A DNA stretch of 64,000 nt from AV40 sp038230255. Its GTDB lineage: Bacteria > Verrucomicrobiota > Verrucomicrobiia > Chthoniobacterales > UBA10450. Made by a program: the position numbers and the translations under genes. Positions 43,753 to 53,937 of the stretch are shown here, in pieces. The stretch covers positions 1-64,000 of the forward strand of contig JBBRNP010000001.1 in NCBI GenBank assembly GCA_038230255.1, written 5' to 3'. How positions within the stretch are numbered: position 1 is the first letter of the stretch; each line of letters opens with the position of its first letter. The notes below the pieces were generated by a model. That model was not told the origin of the DNA. It made no database searches and saw only the letters and a program-made list of their open reading frames with translations.

Positions 43753-45717
43753 ATGGCAAAAGTTTTAGGTATCGATTTGGGAACCACCAATTCCTGCATG
43801 TCCGTGATGGAAGGTGGCGACCCGGTAGTTTTGGAAAATTCTGAAGGTGCGCGCACGACGCCCTCAGTCGTCGCGTTTACGAAAACCGGCGAACGCCTTG
43901 TCGGTCAGGCCGCGAAGCGCCAGGCGGTGACGAATCCGCAGAACACAGTCTTTTCAATCAAGCGCTTCATGGGCCGCAAGTTCGACGAAGTGCACGAAGA
44001 AGAGCACCGCGTTCCTTATAAACTGGTGAAGGCAGCGAACGGCGACGCCCACGTTCAAGTGGAAGTTGGTGGCGAGCGCAAAACTTTTTCGCCGCCGGAA
44101 ATTTCGGCAATGATCTTGTCGAAGCTGAAAGCCGACGCGGAAGCAAAGCTCGGTGAAAAAATCACGCAGGCGGTCATCACCGTGCCGGCATATTTCAACG
44201 ACTCGCAACGCAACGCAACCAAGGATGCGGGCAAAATCGCTGGCCTCGAAGTTCTGCGAATCATCAATGAGCCGACAGCGGCATCGCTCGCTTACGGTCT
44301 CGACAAGAAAAAGGACGAGAAGATCGCGGTTTACGATTTGGGCGGCGGCACGTTCGACATTTCCGTTCTTGAAATCGGCGATGGCGTTTTCGAAGTGAAA
44401 GCGACCAATGGCGACACGCACTTGGGCGGTGACGATTGGGACGCGAAAGTAATGGATTGGATCGTGGCCGAGTTCAAAAAGGACAGCGGCATCGATCTGA
44501 CCAAGCAGCCGGACGCGGTCCAGCGAATCAAGGAAGAAGCAGAAAAGGCGAAAATCGCGCTCTCGAGCTCGCAGGAATACGAAATCAATCTGCCATTCGT
44601 CACGGCAGACGCGAGCGGACCGAAACACATTCAGAAGAAACTGACTCGCTCGAAATTGGAGCAGCTGACGGACGATTTGATTCAACGAACGATTCCGCCG
44701 GTGAAGGCGTGTTTGAAAGACGCGAAGATTTCCGAGCGCGAAGTGAACGAGCTCGTGCTCGTGGGTGGTATGACCCGTATGCCGAAAGTTGTGGAAACGG
44801 CGCGCGGCCTGATTGGCAAGGAACCACACAAAGGAGTTAATCCGGACGAAGTGGTCGCGGTTGGCGCAGCCATTCAAGGCGGCGTGCTTCGTGGCGACGT
44901 CAAGGACGTGCTCCTCTTAGACGTGACTCCGCTCACGCTGGCGATTGAAACCGCCGGAGGAGTAGCCACACCGATGATTCCGCGTAACACCACCATTCCG
45001 ACCAGGAAGTCGCAGATCTTTTCGACTTACAGCGACAACCAGCCGGGCGTGGAAATCAAAGTGCTCCAAGGCGAGCGGCCGCTTTCGCGCGACAACAAAA
45101 ACCTCGGCACGTTCCATCTCGATGGAATTCCGCCGGCGCCGCGCGGCGTTCCGCAAATCGAAGTGACCTTCGACATCGACGCCAACGGCATTTTGCACGT
45201 CTCGGCCAAAGATCTCGGCACCGGCAAGGAGCAGAAAATCTCCATCACCGGCAGCTCCGGACTTTCGAAAGAGGAAATCCAAAAGATGCAGCAGGAAGCG
45301 GAAGCGCACGCCGAAGAGGACAAGAAGGCGAAGGAAGCGATCGAGATCAAGAACAACGCCGACACCCTCGCATATCAGTCCGAGAAACAGTTGAAAGAAC
45401 TGGGCGACAAGGTCCCGGCCGACAAACGCAAATCGGTCGAGGACGCGATCGCCGCAGTCCGGGACGCGATCAACAAAAACGACACCGACGCGATCAAGCG
45501 CACTTACGACGACTTGCAGAACAAGTTCCAGGACATCAGCGCCGAGCTTTACAAGCAGGCATCCGCGGGCCAAGGTGCAAGTGCACAAGCCGGTCCGCAA
45601 CCTGGCCCCGAGACGCAATCACGTCCCGGTTCGCAACCGCAAGGCGAAGGTGCCCGACGTGACGGCGACGTGGTCGATGCTGAGTTCGAAGTCGTCGACG
45701 AAGACAAGAAGAAGTAA
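43753..45717 (+). CDS. dnaK: Molecular chaperone DnaK (Hsp70)
   Basis: The 654-residue protein has the ATPase motifs IDLGTTNSCMSV, YDLGGGTFDISVLEI and VLVGGMTRMPKV, a linker VKDVLLLDVTPLTL, and a substrate-binding domain with PRGVPQIEVTFDIDANGIL. The C-terminal tail ends with acidic residues (EFEVVDEDKKK). It refolds proteins with DnaJ and GrpE, neither of which is in the window. A clear Shine-Dalgarno sequence AAAGGA stands 9 bp before the ATG at 43753; the longer frame starting at 43690 is not used. It is followed by groES after 83 bp, so the two chaperone systems may share transcription. Confidence 0.97.
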   Translation: MAKVLGIDLGTTNSCMSVMEGGDPVVLENSEGARTTPSVVAFTKTGERLVGQAAKRQAVTNPQNTVFSIKRFMGRKFDEVHEEEHRVPYKLVKAANGDAHVQVEVGGERKTFSPPEISAMILSKLKADAEAKLGEKITQAVITVPAYFNDSQRNATKDAGKIAGLEVLRIINEPTAASLAYGLDKKKDEKIAVYDLGGGTFDISVLEIGDGVFEVKATNGDTHLGGDDWDAKVMDWIVAEFKKDSGIDLTKQPDAVQRIKEEAEKAKIALSSSQEYEINLPFVTADASGPKHIQKKLTRSKLEQLTDDLIQRTIPPVKACLKDAKISEREVNELVLVGGMTRMPKVVETARGLIGKEPHKGVNPDEVVAVGAAIQGGVLRGDVKDVLLLDVTPLTLAIETAGGVATPMIPRNTTIPTRKSQIFSTYSDNQPGVEIKVLQGERPLSRDNKNLGTFHLDGIPPAPRGVPQIEVTFDIDANGILHVSAKDLGTGKEQKISITGSSGLSKEEIQKMQQEAEAHAEEDKKAKEAIEIKNNADTLAYQSEKQLKELGDKVPADKRKSVEDAIAAVRDAINKNDTDAIKRTYDDLQNKFQDISAELYKQASAGQGASAQAGPQPGPETQSRPGSQPQGEGARRDGDVVDAEFEVVDEDKKK

Positions 45718-45800
45718 CCAAAATTTGTCGGTGGTCCGGCTGCTGCCGGATCGCCGGCTCAACCCAAACAAAAACAACCAATAAGGAGTAAAAAGAACTT

Positions 45801-46097
45801 ATGGCAGGAGTTAACGTAAAACCGCTCGGAGATCGGGTGCTGGTGCAGCCGCTCGAAGAGCAGGAAACAAAAAAAGGCGGGATCATCATTCCCGACACTG
45901 CGAAAGAAAAACCGCAGGAAGGCAAAGTGGTCGCTCTCGGCACCGGTAAGGTGAACGAAGAGGGCAAGAAGGTGGATTTCACCGTGAAGAAAGGGGACAA
46001 GGTCCTCATTTCGAAATACGGCGGCACCGAAATCAAAATCGATGGCGAAACATTCCTGATCATGCGCGAGGACGACATCCTCGGCATCATCGGCTAA
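45801..46097 (+). CDS. groES: Co-chaperonin GroES (Cpn10)
   Basis: The 98-residue protein has the KPLGDRVLVQP start, the mobile loop EEQETKKGGIIIPDTAKEKP and the C-terminal YGGTEIKIDGETFLIMREDDILGII. The seven-fold ring caps GroEL. A Shine-Dalgarno AAGGAG lies 12 nt before the ATG. It is followed by groEL with 42 bp between. Confidence 0.97.
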   Translation: MAGVNVKPLGDRVLVQPLEEQETKKGGIIIPDTAKEKPQEGKVVALGTGKVNEEGKKVDFTVKKGDKVLISKYGGTEIKIDGETFLIMREDDILGIIG

Positions 46098-46139
46098 ACC
46101 CAACTACTAACTTCCAACTACTAACTACAACTTAAAATT

Positions 46140-47771
<1,632 letters not shown>

Positions 47772-47795
47772 GCGAAAGCCGAAACAACAATTAAC

Positions 47796-47828
47796 AAACA
47801 GCCGAGCTCGAAAGGGCTCGGCTGTTTT
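47796..47828 (+). terminator. Rho-independent terminator of groESL
   Basis: A perfect 10-bp stem ACAGCCGAGC / GCTCGGCTGT with an 8-nt loop is followed by TTT. It lies 25 bp after the groEL stop codon. Confidence 0.85.
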
Positions 47829-48112
47829 GCGTTATCCGTGAGAATTGAATTAGGAAAGCAGGAACGCAGGAGATCTATTTCCTAATTTCCTAGATTCCTG
47901 ATTACAATCCGTTTTTCCTCCGTGACCTCCGTGACCTCTGTGCGCTCGGTGGTGAAGAAGGGGTCGCGGTTGCTGAACGGGCGATTTTCTGCCCGCCTTC
48001 GGTCCGAGCCGGACTAGCCTCGACGCTACGGCGCGGCAGGCTAACCTCTCCTTCCACTTGTTTCGCGTAATAGATACGTCTAGGCTTCGCCTCCATTCGC
48101 GCTGGGAAATTC
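47829..48112. other. Intergenic region with small repeats between groEL and gdhA
   Basis: The stretch contains short degenerate repeats (AGGAAAGCAGGAACGCAGGA and its partial copies near 47848-47895), a GTGACCTCCGTGACCTCTGTG tandem near 47921-47942 and a GCCTGCC-type repeat at 48016-48042. No gene is seen. The gdhA promoter must lie near its right end. Confidence 0.5.
48016..48042. repeat. Dispersed GCCTGCC-type repeat, copy 4
   Basis: Read on the minus strand: AGCCTGCCGCGCCGTAGCG followed by TCGAGGCT. It is related to the copies at 5252, 10265 and 41876. Confidence 0.55.
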
Positions 48113-49474
48113 ATGGAAAATTACGCTTCGAATTTGATGGCTGAGGTGAAGGCCAAGAACCCGGGCGAATCCGAGTTTCACCAGGCGGTGCAGGAAGTGG
48201 TCGAGTCGCTCACCCTGGTGATGGATCGAAATCCGCGTTATCGGAAAGCGAAAGTCCTCGAGCGAATCATCGAGCCGGAACGCGTGATCATGTTCCGCGT
48301 TCCCTGGCAGGACGACGCCGGCGAGATTCATGTGAATCGCGGTTTCCGGATCCAGATGAACAGCGCGATCGGGCCCTACAAAGGCGGACTGCGATTTCAT
48401 CCGACGGTCAATCTCGGCATCCTGAAATTCCTCGCGTTCGAGCAGGTCTTTAAAAACGCGCTGACTACGTTGCCGATGGGCGGCGGCAAAGGCGGTTCGG
48501 ATTTTGATCCCCACGGTAAAACTGACGCCGAAGTGACGCGTTTTTGTCAGGCATTCATGTGCGAATTGTTCCGCCACATCGGCCCGGACACGGACGTCCC
48601 CGCGGGCGACATCGGCGTCGGCGCGCGCGAGATCGGATTTTTGTTCGGGATGTACAAGCGCCTGAAAAACGAATTCACCGGCGTGATGACGGGTAAAGGA
48701 TTGACCTGGGGCGGATCGGTCATTCGACCGGAAGCGACCGGTTACGGCGCGGTTTATTTCGCGGAAGAAATGTTGAAGACGCGGAAAGAAGATCTCAAAG
48801 GCAAGACGGCGCTGGTGTCGGGAAGCGGGAACGTGTCGCAATACACGGTTGAGAAATTGATCACGTTGGGCGCGAAGCCAGTGACGCTGTCTGATTCGAG
48901 CGGCTACATTTTTGATGAGGCCGGAATCGATCGCGACAAGCTCGCGTTCGTGATGGACTTGAAGAACGTGCGACGCGTCCGGATTTCCGAGTACGCCGAC
49001 AAATTCAAGGGCGCAGTCTTCACCAAAGTGAATCCTGAGCTCGATTATAATCCGCTTTGGAATCACAAGGCGGAGTGCGCGTTCCCGAGCGCGACCCAGA
49101 ACGAGATCAACGGCAAAGACGCGGCCAATCTTTTGAGGAACGGCGTCTACGTCGTTTCCGAAGGCGCGAACATGCCGACGAACATCGACGGCGTGAACCA
49201 GTTCCTCGACGCGAAGATTCTTTTCGGCCCGGGCAAAGCGGCCAATGCCGGCGGCGTCGCCACTTCCGGATTGGAAATGGCGCAGAACAGTATGCGGATC
49301 CGATGGACGCGAGAAGAAGTCGATGCCCGGTTGTTTAACATCATGAAAACGATCCACGAAGTTTGCGCGCGCACGGCTGAGAAGTACGGCACGCCCGGGA
49401 ATTACGTGAACGGCGCGAACATCGCCGGGTTCGTTAAAGTGGCCGACGCGATGATGGACCAAGGGTTGGTTTAG
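48113..49474 (+). CDS. gdhA: NADP-specific glutamate dehydrogenase
   Basis: The 453-residue protein is a hexameric GdhA type: the catalytic Lys region PMGGGKGGSDFDPHGK, the 2-oxoglutarate-binding KGGLRFHP, the NADP-binding ALVSGSGNVSQYTVEKL and the C-terminal GLEMAQNSMRIRWTREEVD. It fixes ammonia as glutamate. Length and motifs are normal. Its stop codon lies 15 bp from the repeat arm that precedes the GIY-YIG gene, so the insertion occurred just behind it. Confidence 0.96.
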   Translation: MENYASNLMAEVKAKNPGESEFHQAVQEVVESLTLVMDRNPRYRKAKVLERIIEPERVIMFRVPWQDDAGEIHVNRGFRIQMNSAIGPYKGGLRFHPTVNLGILKFLAFEQVFKNALTTLPMGGGKGGSDFDPHGKTDAEVTRFCQAFMCELFRHIGPDTDVPAGDIGVGAREIGFLFGMYKRLKNEFTGVMTGKGLTWGGSVIRPEATGYGAVYFAEEMLKTRKEDLKGKTALVSGSGNVSQYTVEKLITLGAKPVTLSDSSGYIFDEAGIDRDKLAFVMDLKNVRRVRISEYADKFKGAVFTKVNPELDYNPLWNHKAECAFPSATQNEINGKDAANLLRNGVYVVSEGANMPTNIDGVNQFLDAKILFGPGKAANAGGVATSGLEMAQNSMRIRWTREEVDARLFNIMKTIHEVCARTAEKYGTPGNYVNGANIAGFVKVADAMMDQGLV

Positions 49475-49488
49475 AATCGTTCTTCTGT

Positions 49489-49864
49489 GTCATGTCGACC
49501 GAAGTGGAGACATCTCTAGCTATTTCCGGAAACCTCCTCAAATAAATCAACCCAGCGCGGGTTCATTCGTTCAACGAGTTCGATCTTCTTTGCCCGCGAC
49601 CATTTCTTTAGCTGCGTTTCACGCGCGATGGCTTCGTCCACGTTCGAATAATGTTCATAGTAAATTAGCTTGTTGCAGCGATAGCTTGCCGTGAAGCCGG
49701 GTAATTCTCCTGACCGATGTTCAGTGATCCGTCGCATTAAATCATTAGTCATTCCAATATAGAGAACTGAATCAAGCTGATTGGTCACGATGTACACCCA
49801 GAAGTCGTAATCGCGCGACATTTCAGAAATATCTAGAGATTCCTCGACTTCGCTCGGAATGACA
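49489..49864. mobile_element. Candidate minimal mobile unit: repeat arms around a GIY-YIG gene
   Basis: The left arm (49489-49528) reads GTCATGTCGACCGAAGTGG with AGACATCTCTAGCTATTTCC following. The right arm (49821-49864) reads TTTCAGAAATATCTAGAGAT with TCCTCGACTTCGCTCGGAATGAC following. They are imperfect reverse complements of each other and match the dispersed repeat family seen at 13953, 42881, 56665 and 60684, in which the arms lie much closer. Between them is only the GIY-YIG gene. The stop codon of that gene is inside the left arm and its start codon is at the edge of the right arm. Confidence 0.6.
49516..49821 (-). CDS. GIY-YIG nuclease family protein (UPF0213-like)
   Basis: The 101-residue protein has a single GIY-YIG domain: FWVYIVTNQLDSVLYIGMTN holds the VYI and YIG strands, then Arg in DLMRRITEHR, and YYEHYSNVDEAIARETQLKK provides the catalytic Glu region. 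This is the URI/UPF0213 branch of small stand-alone nucleases, related in fold to homing endonucleases and UvrC. No other domain is present. The start ATG at 49821 and the stop TAG at 49516 both fall at or in the arms of a dispersed repeat, so the gene and repeat form one unit. Confidence 0.85.
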   Translation of the reverse strand: MSRDYDFWVYIVTNQLDSVLYIGMTNDLMRRITEHRSGELPGFTASYRCNKLIYYEHYSNVDEAIARETQLKKWSRAKKIELVERMNPRWVDLFEEVSGNS

Positions 49865-49918
49865 AATAAACGTGCGTCGCGTGTTGTGATCGGCACATTG
49901 CCGATCAATATTCGATTT

Positions 49919-50350
49919 ATGAGTGATCGAAAATATCCGAAGAGCCCGAAAGAGATGACAAAGGGCATGATGTATTTCCCGCGCATGATCGACAAAATCC
50001 GGATGCACGGGTGCGGCGAGCTGCACGAAGATTATCAGGCAAATTTTGGGGCGCCGGGAACGGCGGACAGCGCCTGCTGCAATTTTTTACGCGTGGATCA
50101 TCGCGATTTGTGCGAACGGGTGAAGCAAGGTGGGAGCGATGAAGAAATTCTCGAGTGGTGTTTCGAGAAAGGACGTCGCCTCAACGAAGGCGATTTGTTT
50201 GTTTGGAACAGCTTTGGGTCGAAGCTCGGCTGGCGCGACAAAGTGACGCCGCTGCTCGAGCAACGAAAGAAAGAATTCGGAATTCCCGACCGTGACGACA
50301 TTATTACGATCCCTGATTTGATCGACTTCGACGAAGGAAGAATTAAGTGA
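49919..50350 (+). CDS. DUF5069 domain-containing protein
   Basis: The 143-residue protein begins MSDRKYPKSPKEMTKGMMYF with PRMIDKIRMHGCGELHEDYQ following, the DUF5069 pattern. A Cys-rich stretch ACCNFLRVDHRDLCERVKQG is in the middle. The domain is frequent in Verrucomicrobia and Planctomycetes and its function is unknown; it is probably a small helical cytosolic protein. The start ATG at 49919 is preferred, because the frame before it overlaps the repeat arm. It may form a rightward group with the next two secreted-protein genes. Confidence 0.8.
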   Translation: MSDRKYPKSPKEMTKGMMYFPRMIDKIRMHGCGELHEDYQANFGAPGTADSACCNFLRVDHRDLCERVKQGGSDEEILEWCFEKGRRLNEGDLFVWNSFGSKLGWRDKVTPLLEQRKKEFGIPDRDDIITIPDLIDFDEGRIK

Positions 50351-50360
50351 CGAGTGACAG

Positions 50361-50804
50361 GTGACGAGATTGCCGATCAAACTCTTCTTTAGCTCTTTAC
50401 TCCTGGCTCCTAGCTCCATGCTGTTCGCCGGCGATGCGGTGGCGATCGGCTATAACAAAGACGGCGTTTGGACAGGCGTGACCTATTACGCGTCTTCAAA
50501 GCCGAAGGGCGGCAAAGATTACAAAATCGAAAACGGCGCCCGCGAAGAAGCGATGCGGGACCTGCGAAAGCGAAGCGATTACGCCGCGAGCACGGTAAAC
50601 ATTCTTTCTTCGTCCGACTCAACTGGCTTTGTTGCGGTTGGACGTGGCAAAGACAAATCAGGCAAAGACGTCAATTTGGTGGGGCGCGGCAAATCACAAG
50701 CCGAAGCGGACAAGAAAGCACTCGAATTATTGGGCGAAGTCGGAGCGAGCGCGGAACAGAAAATCGTTTATCGCTATTTCTCCTACGGCACGGATTCTAA
50801 ATGA
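50361..50804 (+). CDS. Secreted protein of unknown function (DUF4189-like repeats)
   Basis: The protein of about 147 residues has a signal peptide (RLPIKLFFSSLLLAPSSMLF, cleavage near AGDA) and a mature part with VAIGYNKDGVWTGVTYYASS and a later VAVGRGKDKSGKDVNLVGRG, both resembling the AxxYxxxxGxxG style of DUF4189-type domains. Function unknown. The start is GTG 50361 or TTG 50370; this region contains a short GTGACGAGTGACAGGTGAC repeat also seen near 52284, so the export signal probably arose near a repeat. It overlaps the M28 peptidase gene by 4 bp. Confidence 0.65.
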   Translation: MTRLPIKLFFSSLLLAPSSMLFAGDAVAIGYNKDGVWTGVTYYASSKPKGGKDYKIENGAREEAMRDLRKRSDYAASTVNILSSSDSTGFVAVGRGKDKSGKDVNLVGRGKSQAEADKKALELLGEVGASAEQKIVYRYFSYGTDSK

Positions 50805-52285
50805 AGTACGCGCTGCACAAGCATGTCATGTCGATCTTAATTGCTTCATTCGCCTTTTTAGTTTTCGCCGCTTCTTCGAACGCACAGAGTCAAAGCCCAA
50901 TTGAAGGATCGACACCGACGCCGACCGCGACGCCGAATGTTTTTTCTCTGCAAACGCTGGCGGATCTGAAACGAATTCAACAGGCGGCGTTGAGCAGCGA
51001 TTACGCCTATCGACAGGTCGCGCATCTCGCCAACAACATCGGGCCGCGCTTGACCGGATCGGCCCAGGCCGCGAAGGCGGTCGAGTATGTCGCGGACGAA
51101 CTGAAAGCGATCGGCTGCGAAGTGCAGCTCGAGAAAGTGATGGTGCCCCACTGGGTCCGTGGCGAAGAAACTGCCGCGCTCGTGCAATTTCCTGGAATGG
51201 CGGACAACACGACGCAGAAAGTCGTGCTCTGCGCGCTGGGCGGAAGCGTTGCGACTCCCGCCGAAGGAACGACCGCCGAAATCGTTACCGTTAGAAATTT
51301 CGACGAACTGAAAGCGATGCCGCGCGATAAGGTCGCGGGCAAGATCGTGCTTTTAAATTATCCATTCGACAAGCAGATCGCGGCGGAAGGGCACGGCGGT
51401 GAAGCTTACGGCGAAGCGGTCGTTTATCGGAGCGACGGGCCGAGCGCAGCGGCACGACAAGGCGCGGTCGCGTGTTTGATTCGCTCAGTTGGAGGCGCGG
51501 ATTATAGAGTCCCGCACACCGGGCAAACAAAATACGCCGACGACGCGCCGAAAATTCCAGCGGGCGCGGTCACGTCCGAAGACGCGGACATGATTGTCGA
51601 TCTTCTGAAGCAGGGACCCGTGAAAATGAAGCTCGTGCTGACGCCCCAAACTTTGCCCGACGTGGAGAGCGCGAACGTAATCGGCGATATCAAAGGCAGC
51701 GAGCACCCGGAACAAGTGGTGATCGTTTCAGGACATCTAGATTCATGGGATTTGGGAACGGGCGCGATCGACGACGGCGCCGGCGTCGCGGTTTCAATGG
51801 AAGCGGCGAACCTGATTCACAACTTAAATTTGAAACCAAAGCGGACGATTCGGGTCATCGCGTGGATGAACGAGGAGAACGGGCTGGCGGGCTCAAAGCA
51901 GTACGCGAAGGATCACGAGAAAGATTGGGCGAACCATTTCGCGACGATGGAGATCGATAACGGCGCGGGACATCCGATCGGGCTCCACGTCAAAGGAAAA
52001 CCGGAAGTGAAAGCGATGCTGAAACCAGTGGCTGCGATTCTGCAGGAATCGGGCGCGGGGATGCTGGAACTTTCCGAGCATGCCGGCGCGGACATCGAGC
52101 CGATGGAAAAAGCCGGTGTGCCCGCGTTCGCGCCGATTCAGGACGGCCGGTTCTATTTTAATTATCACCACACGCCGGCTGACACGCTCGACAAGATCGT
52201 GCCGAAAGAACTCGCTGAGAATTCAGCTATCGTCGCGGTCTGGGCCTACGCGATGGCGAATTCAGAACAACCGTTGCCAAGGTAG
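50801..52285 (+). CDS. M28-family peptidase (carboxypeptidase Q-like), secreted
   Basis: The 494-residue protein has a signal peptide (cleavage near SSNAQ), a Pro/Thr linker (STPTPTATPN), a PA-type insert (about 130-270) and the M28 zinc domain. Metal ligands are in VSGHLDSWDLGTGAIDDGAG (His, Asp), MNEENGLAG (Glu, Glu) and the final YHHTPADTLDKI. The fold and motif order match the plasma glutamate carboxypeptidase/CPQ group, which removes short peptides. It probably acts in the periplasm or outside on dipeptides. ATG 50801 overlaps the preceding stop codon. Confidence 0.9.
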   Translation: MKYALHKHVMSILIASFAFLVFAASSNAQSQSPIEGSTPTPTATPNVFSLQTLADLKRIQQAALSSDYAYRQVAHLANNIGPRLTGSAQAAKAVEYVADELKAIGCEVQLEKVMVPHWVRGEETAALVQFPGMADNTTQKVVLCALGGSVATPAEGTTAEIVTVRNFDELKAMPRDKVAGKIVLLNYPFDKQIAAEGHGGEAYGEAVVYRSDGPSAAARQGAVACLIRSVGGADYRVPHTGQTKYADDAPKIPAGAVTSEDADMIVDLLKQGPVKMKLVLTPQTLPDVESANVIGDIKGSEHPEQVVIVSGHLDSWDLGTGAIDDGAGVAVSMEAANLIHNLNLKPKRTIRVIAWMNEENGLAGSKQYAKDHEKDWANHFATMEIDNGAGHPIGLHVKGKPEVKAMLKPVAAILQESGAGMLELSEHAGADIEPMEKAGVPAFAPIQDGRFYFNYHHTPADTLDKIVPKELAENSAIVAVWAYAMANSEQPLPR

Positions 52286-52346
52286 TGACGAGTGACATGT
52301 GACCAGTGACGAGAACTTCATCGTCAGTGCCTATGCCGTTTGCTAA

Positions 52347-52856
52347 ATGTCACGTGTGACCCTGGAAACGGTCAGCGCACTTGCGCAGATAATCGCGGCG
52401 ATTGGAGTGGTCGCGTCGCTCTTTTATCTGGCGGTGCAAATCCGACAGAACACGCGGTCGCAGCGTTCGGTGGTGGTTGATTCACTTACCAGTTCGCTGA
52501 TCGCGCTACTCGGACCGCAAGCAGCCGATCCAAGTCAGATGCGCGCTTTCGCGTCTGCTATTGAAGACTGGCATGGCGCGACCGAAGAAGATCGCATGCG
52601 AGCTGTGTCGCTGCTCTTCATCACCTTCAAGCTCTTCGAAAATGCATGGTTTCAGCAACGCCAGGGAACACTCGAGCCCGAACATTGGGAAGGTTGGGAC
52701 CTTCATATGCGCGTGTACTATCATCGACCGGGCGTGAAAACCTGGTGGGCTGACCGGCGGACGATGTTCGCGCATGGGTTTCGCAATTACATCGAAGCAA
52801 CCAAGCCCGTCAGCGGCGTAAGTCCCCTCAGTCAATTGATTCGCGGCAAATCGTGA
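52347..52856 (+). CDS. Single-helix membrane protein of unknown function
   Basis: The 169-residue protein has one N-terminal membrane helix (about 8-30, LAQIIAAIGVVASLFYLAVQ) and then the segment IRQNTRSQRSVVVDSLTSSL that recurs in a broad family of bacterial proteins annotated only as hypothetical. The remaining helical domain contains Trp-rich patches (WEGWDLHMR and TWWADRR). It probably faces the cytosol. No function is assigned. It lies 61 bp after the peptidase gene and 7 bp before a phosphoribosyltransferase gene. Confidence 0.7.
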   Translation: MSRVTLETVSALAQIIAAIGVVASLFYLAVQIRQNTRSQRSVVVDSLTSSLIALLGPQAADPSQMRAFASAIEDWHGATEEDRMRAVSLLFITFKLFENAWFQQRQGTLEPEHWEGWDLHMRVYYHRPGVKTWWADRRTMFAHGFRNYIEATKPVSGVSPLSQLIRGKS

Positions 52857-52863
52857 ACGCCGT

Positions 52864-53514
52864 ATGGAAGGAGCATTTCCCAATCGCGCCGAAGCGGGAC
52901 GATTGCTTGGACTAAAGCTTTCCAAATATGCCGGAGCCGACGACGTCATCGTGCTCGGTTTGCCGCGCGGCGGTGTGCCGGTCGCTTACGAAGTCGCGCA
53001 GGCGCTTCGCGTTCCGCTTGATGTCTTCATTGTACGCAAGCTCGGGGTGCCGGGATTTGAAGAGCTCGCGGTCGGCGCGATCGCTTCCGGCGGCGTGCGG
53101 GTTTTGAATGAAGACGTCGCCCGCGCGTTGCCGAACGCGGGTGAGATCATCGAGTCGATCACCGCGAAGGAAACGGCTGAATTAGAGCGACGCGAACAAA
53201 GTTACCGCGATGGCCGGCCAGCGCCTGAGCTTCGCGGGCGCACCGTGATTCTGATCGATGATGGATTGGCGACAGGCGCAACCATGCGCGCTGCGGTCAA
53301 GGCATTGCGGCAACGTGGCGCCGCTAAAATTGTCGTGGCGGTGCCGGTCGGCCCGCCTGACACCTGTCGTGAGTTCGAGGACGAAGCCGACGAAGTTGTC
53401 TGCGCGAGCGAGCCGGAATTTTTTCAGGCGGTCGGGCAGTATTACGAAGATTTTTCGCAGACGAGCGACGAAGAAGTGCGCGATTTACTCGCACGCGCCG
53501 CGCAAAGAGGCTGA
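52864..53514 (+). CDS. Phosphoribosyltransferase-family protein
   Basis: The 216-residue protein has a type-I PRTase core: VIVLGLPRGGVPVAYEVAQA, the flexible-loop region, and the PRPP-binding loop TVILIDDGLATGATMRAAVK. This branch (often called predicted phosphoribosyltransferase, Y1438-like) frequently accompanies alpha/beta hydrolases; its substrate is unknown. The enzyme is cytosolic. It starts 7 bp after the preceding gene and converges on the CnrX-like gene with directly adjoining stops (53514/53515). Confidence 0.85.
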   Translation: MEGAFPNRAEAGRLLGLKLSKYAGADDVIVLGLPRGGVPVAYEVAQALRVPLDVFIVRKLGVPGFEELAVGAIASGGVRVLNEDVARALPNAGEIIESITAKETAELERREQSYRDGRPAPELRGRTVILIDDGLATGATMRAAVKALRQRGAAKIVVAVPVGPPDTCREFEDEADEVVCASEPEFFQAVGQYYEDFSQTSDEEVRDLLARAAQRG

Positions 53515-53937
53515 TTATTCGGGCGCGCTTTCGAGAGCTGGAGTCATGCGTCCTGGACGATGGCCTTTGAACCAGCGGCGATGGCGCGCTTCCATCTCTT
53601 TCAAGCGCTGCTGCTGCTCCGGCGTGAGAGTCGGCGTGATCTCACGGTGCGCTTCGGCAATGATCTCCCGGACACGGCGGCCGGTGTCGCCTCTAATTTG
53701 TTCAAGCTGCGTCCCGGTTTTGTCGATGACCGGCGAAATCTTGGTGAGCTGCTCGTCGGTCAATCGCAGTTGCGATTGTAAACGGCTTTTCATCGCTTGC
53801 GCGGCGAAACCATGACGATGGCGCGCGAAAAAGAAGTGATGCGCGGTGGTCGCGCTCACGAACACGCCCGTGGCGCCGCCGGCCAGAAACACCAGCACGA
53901 AGCCGGCGATTAATTTCCATTTCAGCGCGCTATTCAT
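53515..53937 (-). CDS. Periplasmic heavy-metal sensor-like protein (CnrX/Spy-like)
   Basis: The 140-residue protein has one N-terminal membrane helix (about 8-30) and a periplasmic helical domain with a His/Phe-rich patch HHFFFARHRHGF (about 33-44), the segment LRLTDEQLTKISPVIDKTG and the heptad-rich LTPEQQQRLKEMEARH. This fits the PF13801 Metal_resist family, which includes CnrX, NccX and ZraP. It is the last gene of an overlapping operon (sigma, TM protein, sensor), so it probably senses metal or envelope stress and, through the middle protein, controls the sigma factor. Metal specificity cannot be read. Confidence 0.8.
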   Translation of the reverse strand: MNSALKWKLIAGFVLVFLAGGATGVFVSATTAHHFFFARHRHGFAAQAMKSRLQSQLRLTDEQLTKISPVIDKTGTQLEQIRGDTGRRVREIIAEAHREITPTLTPEQQQRLKEMEARHRRWFKGHRPGRMTPALESAPE

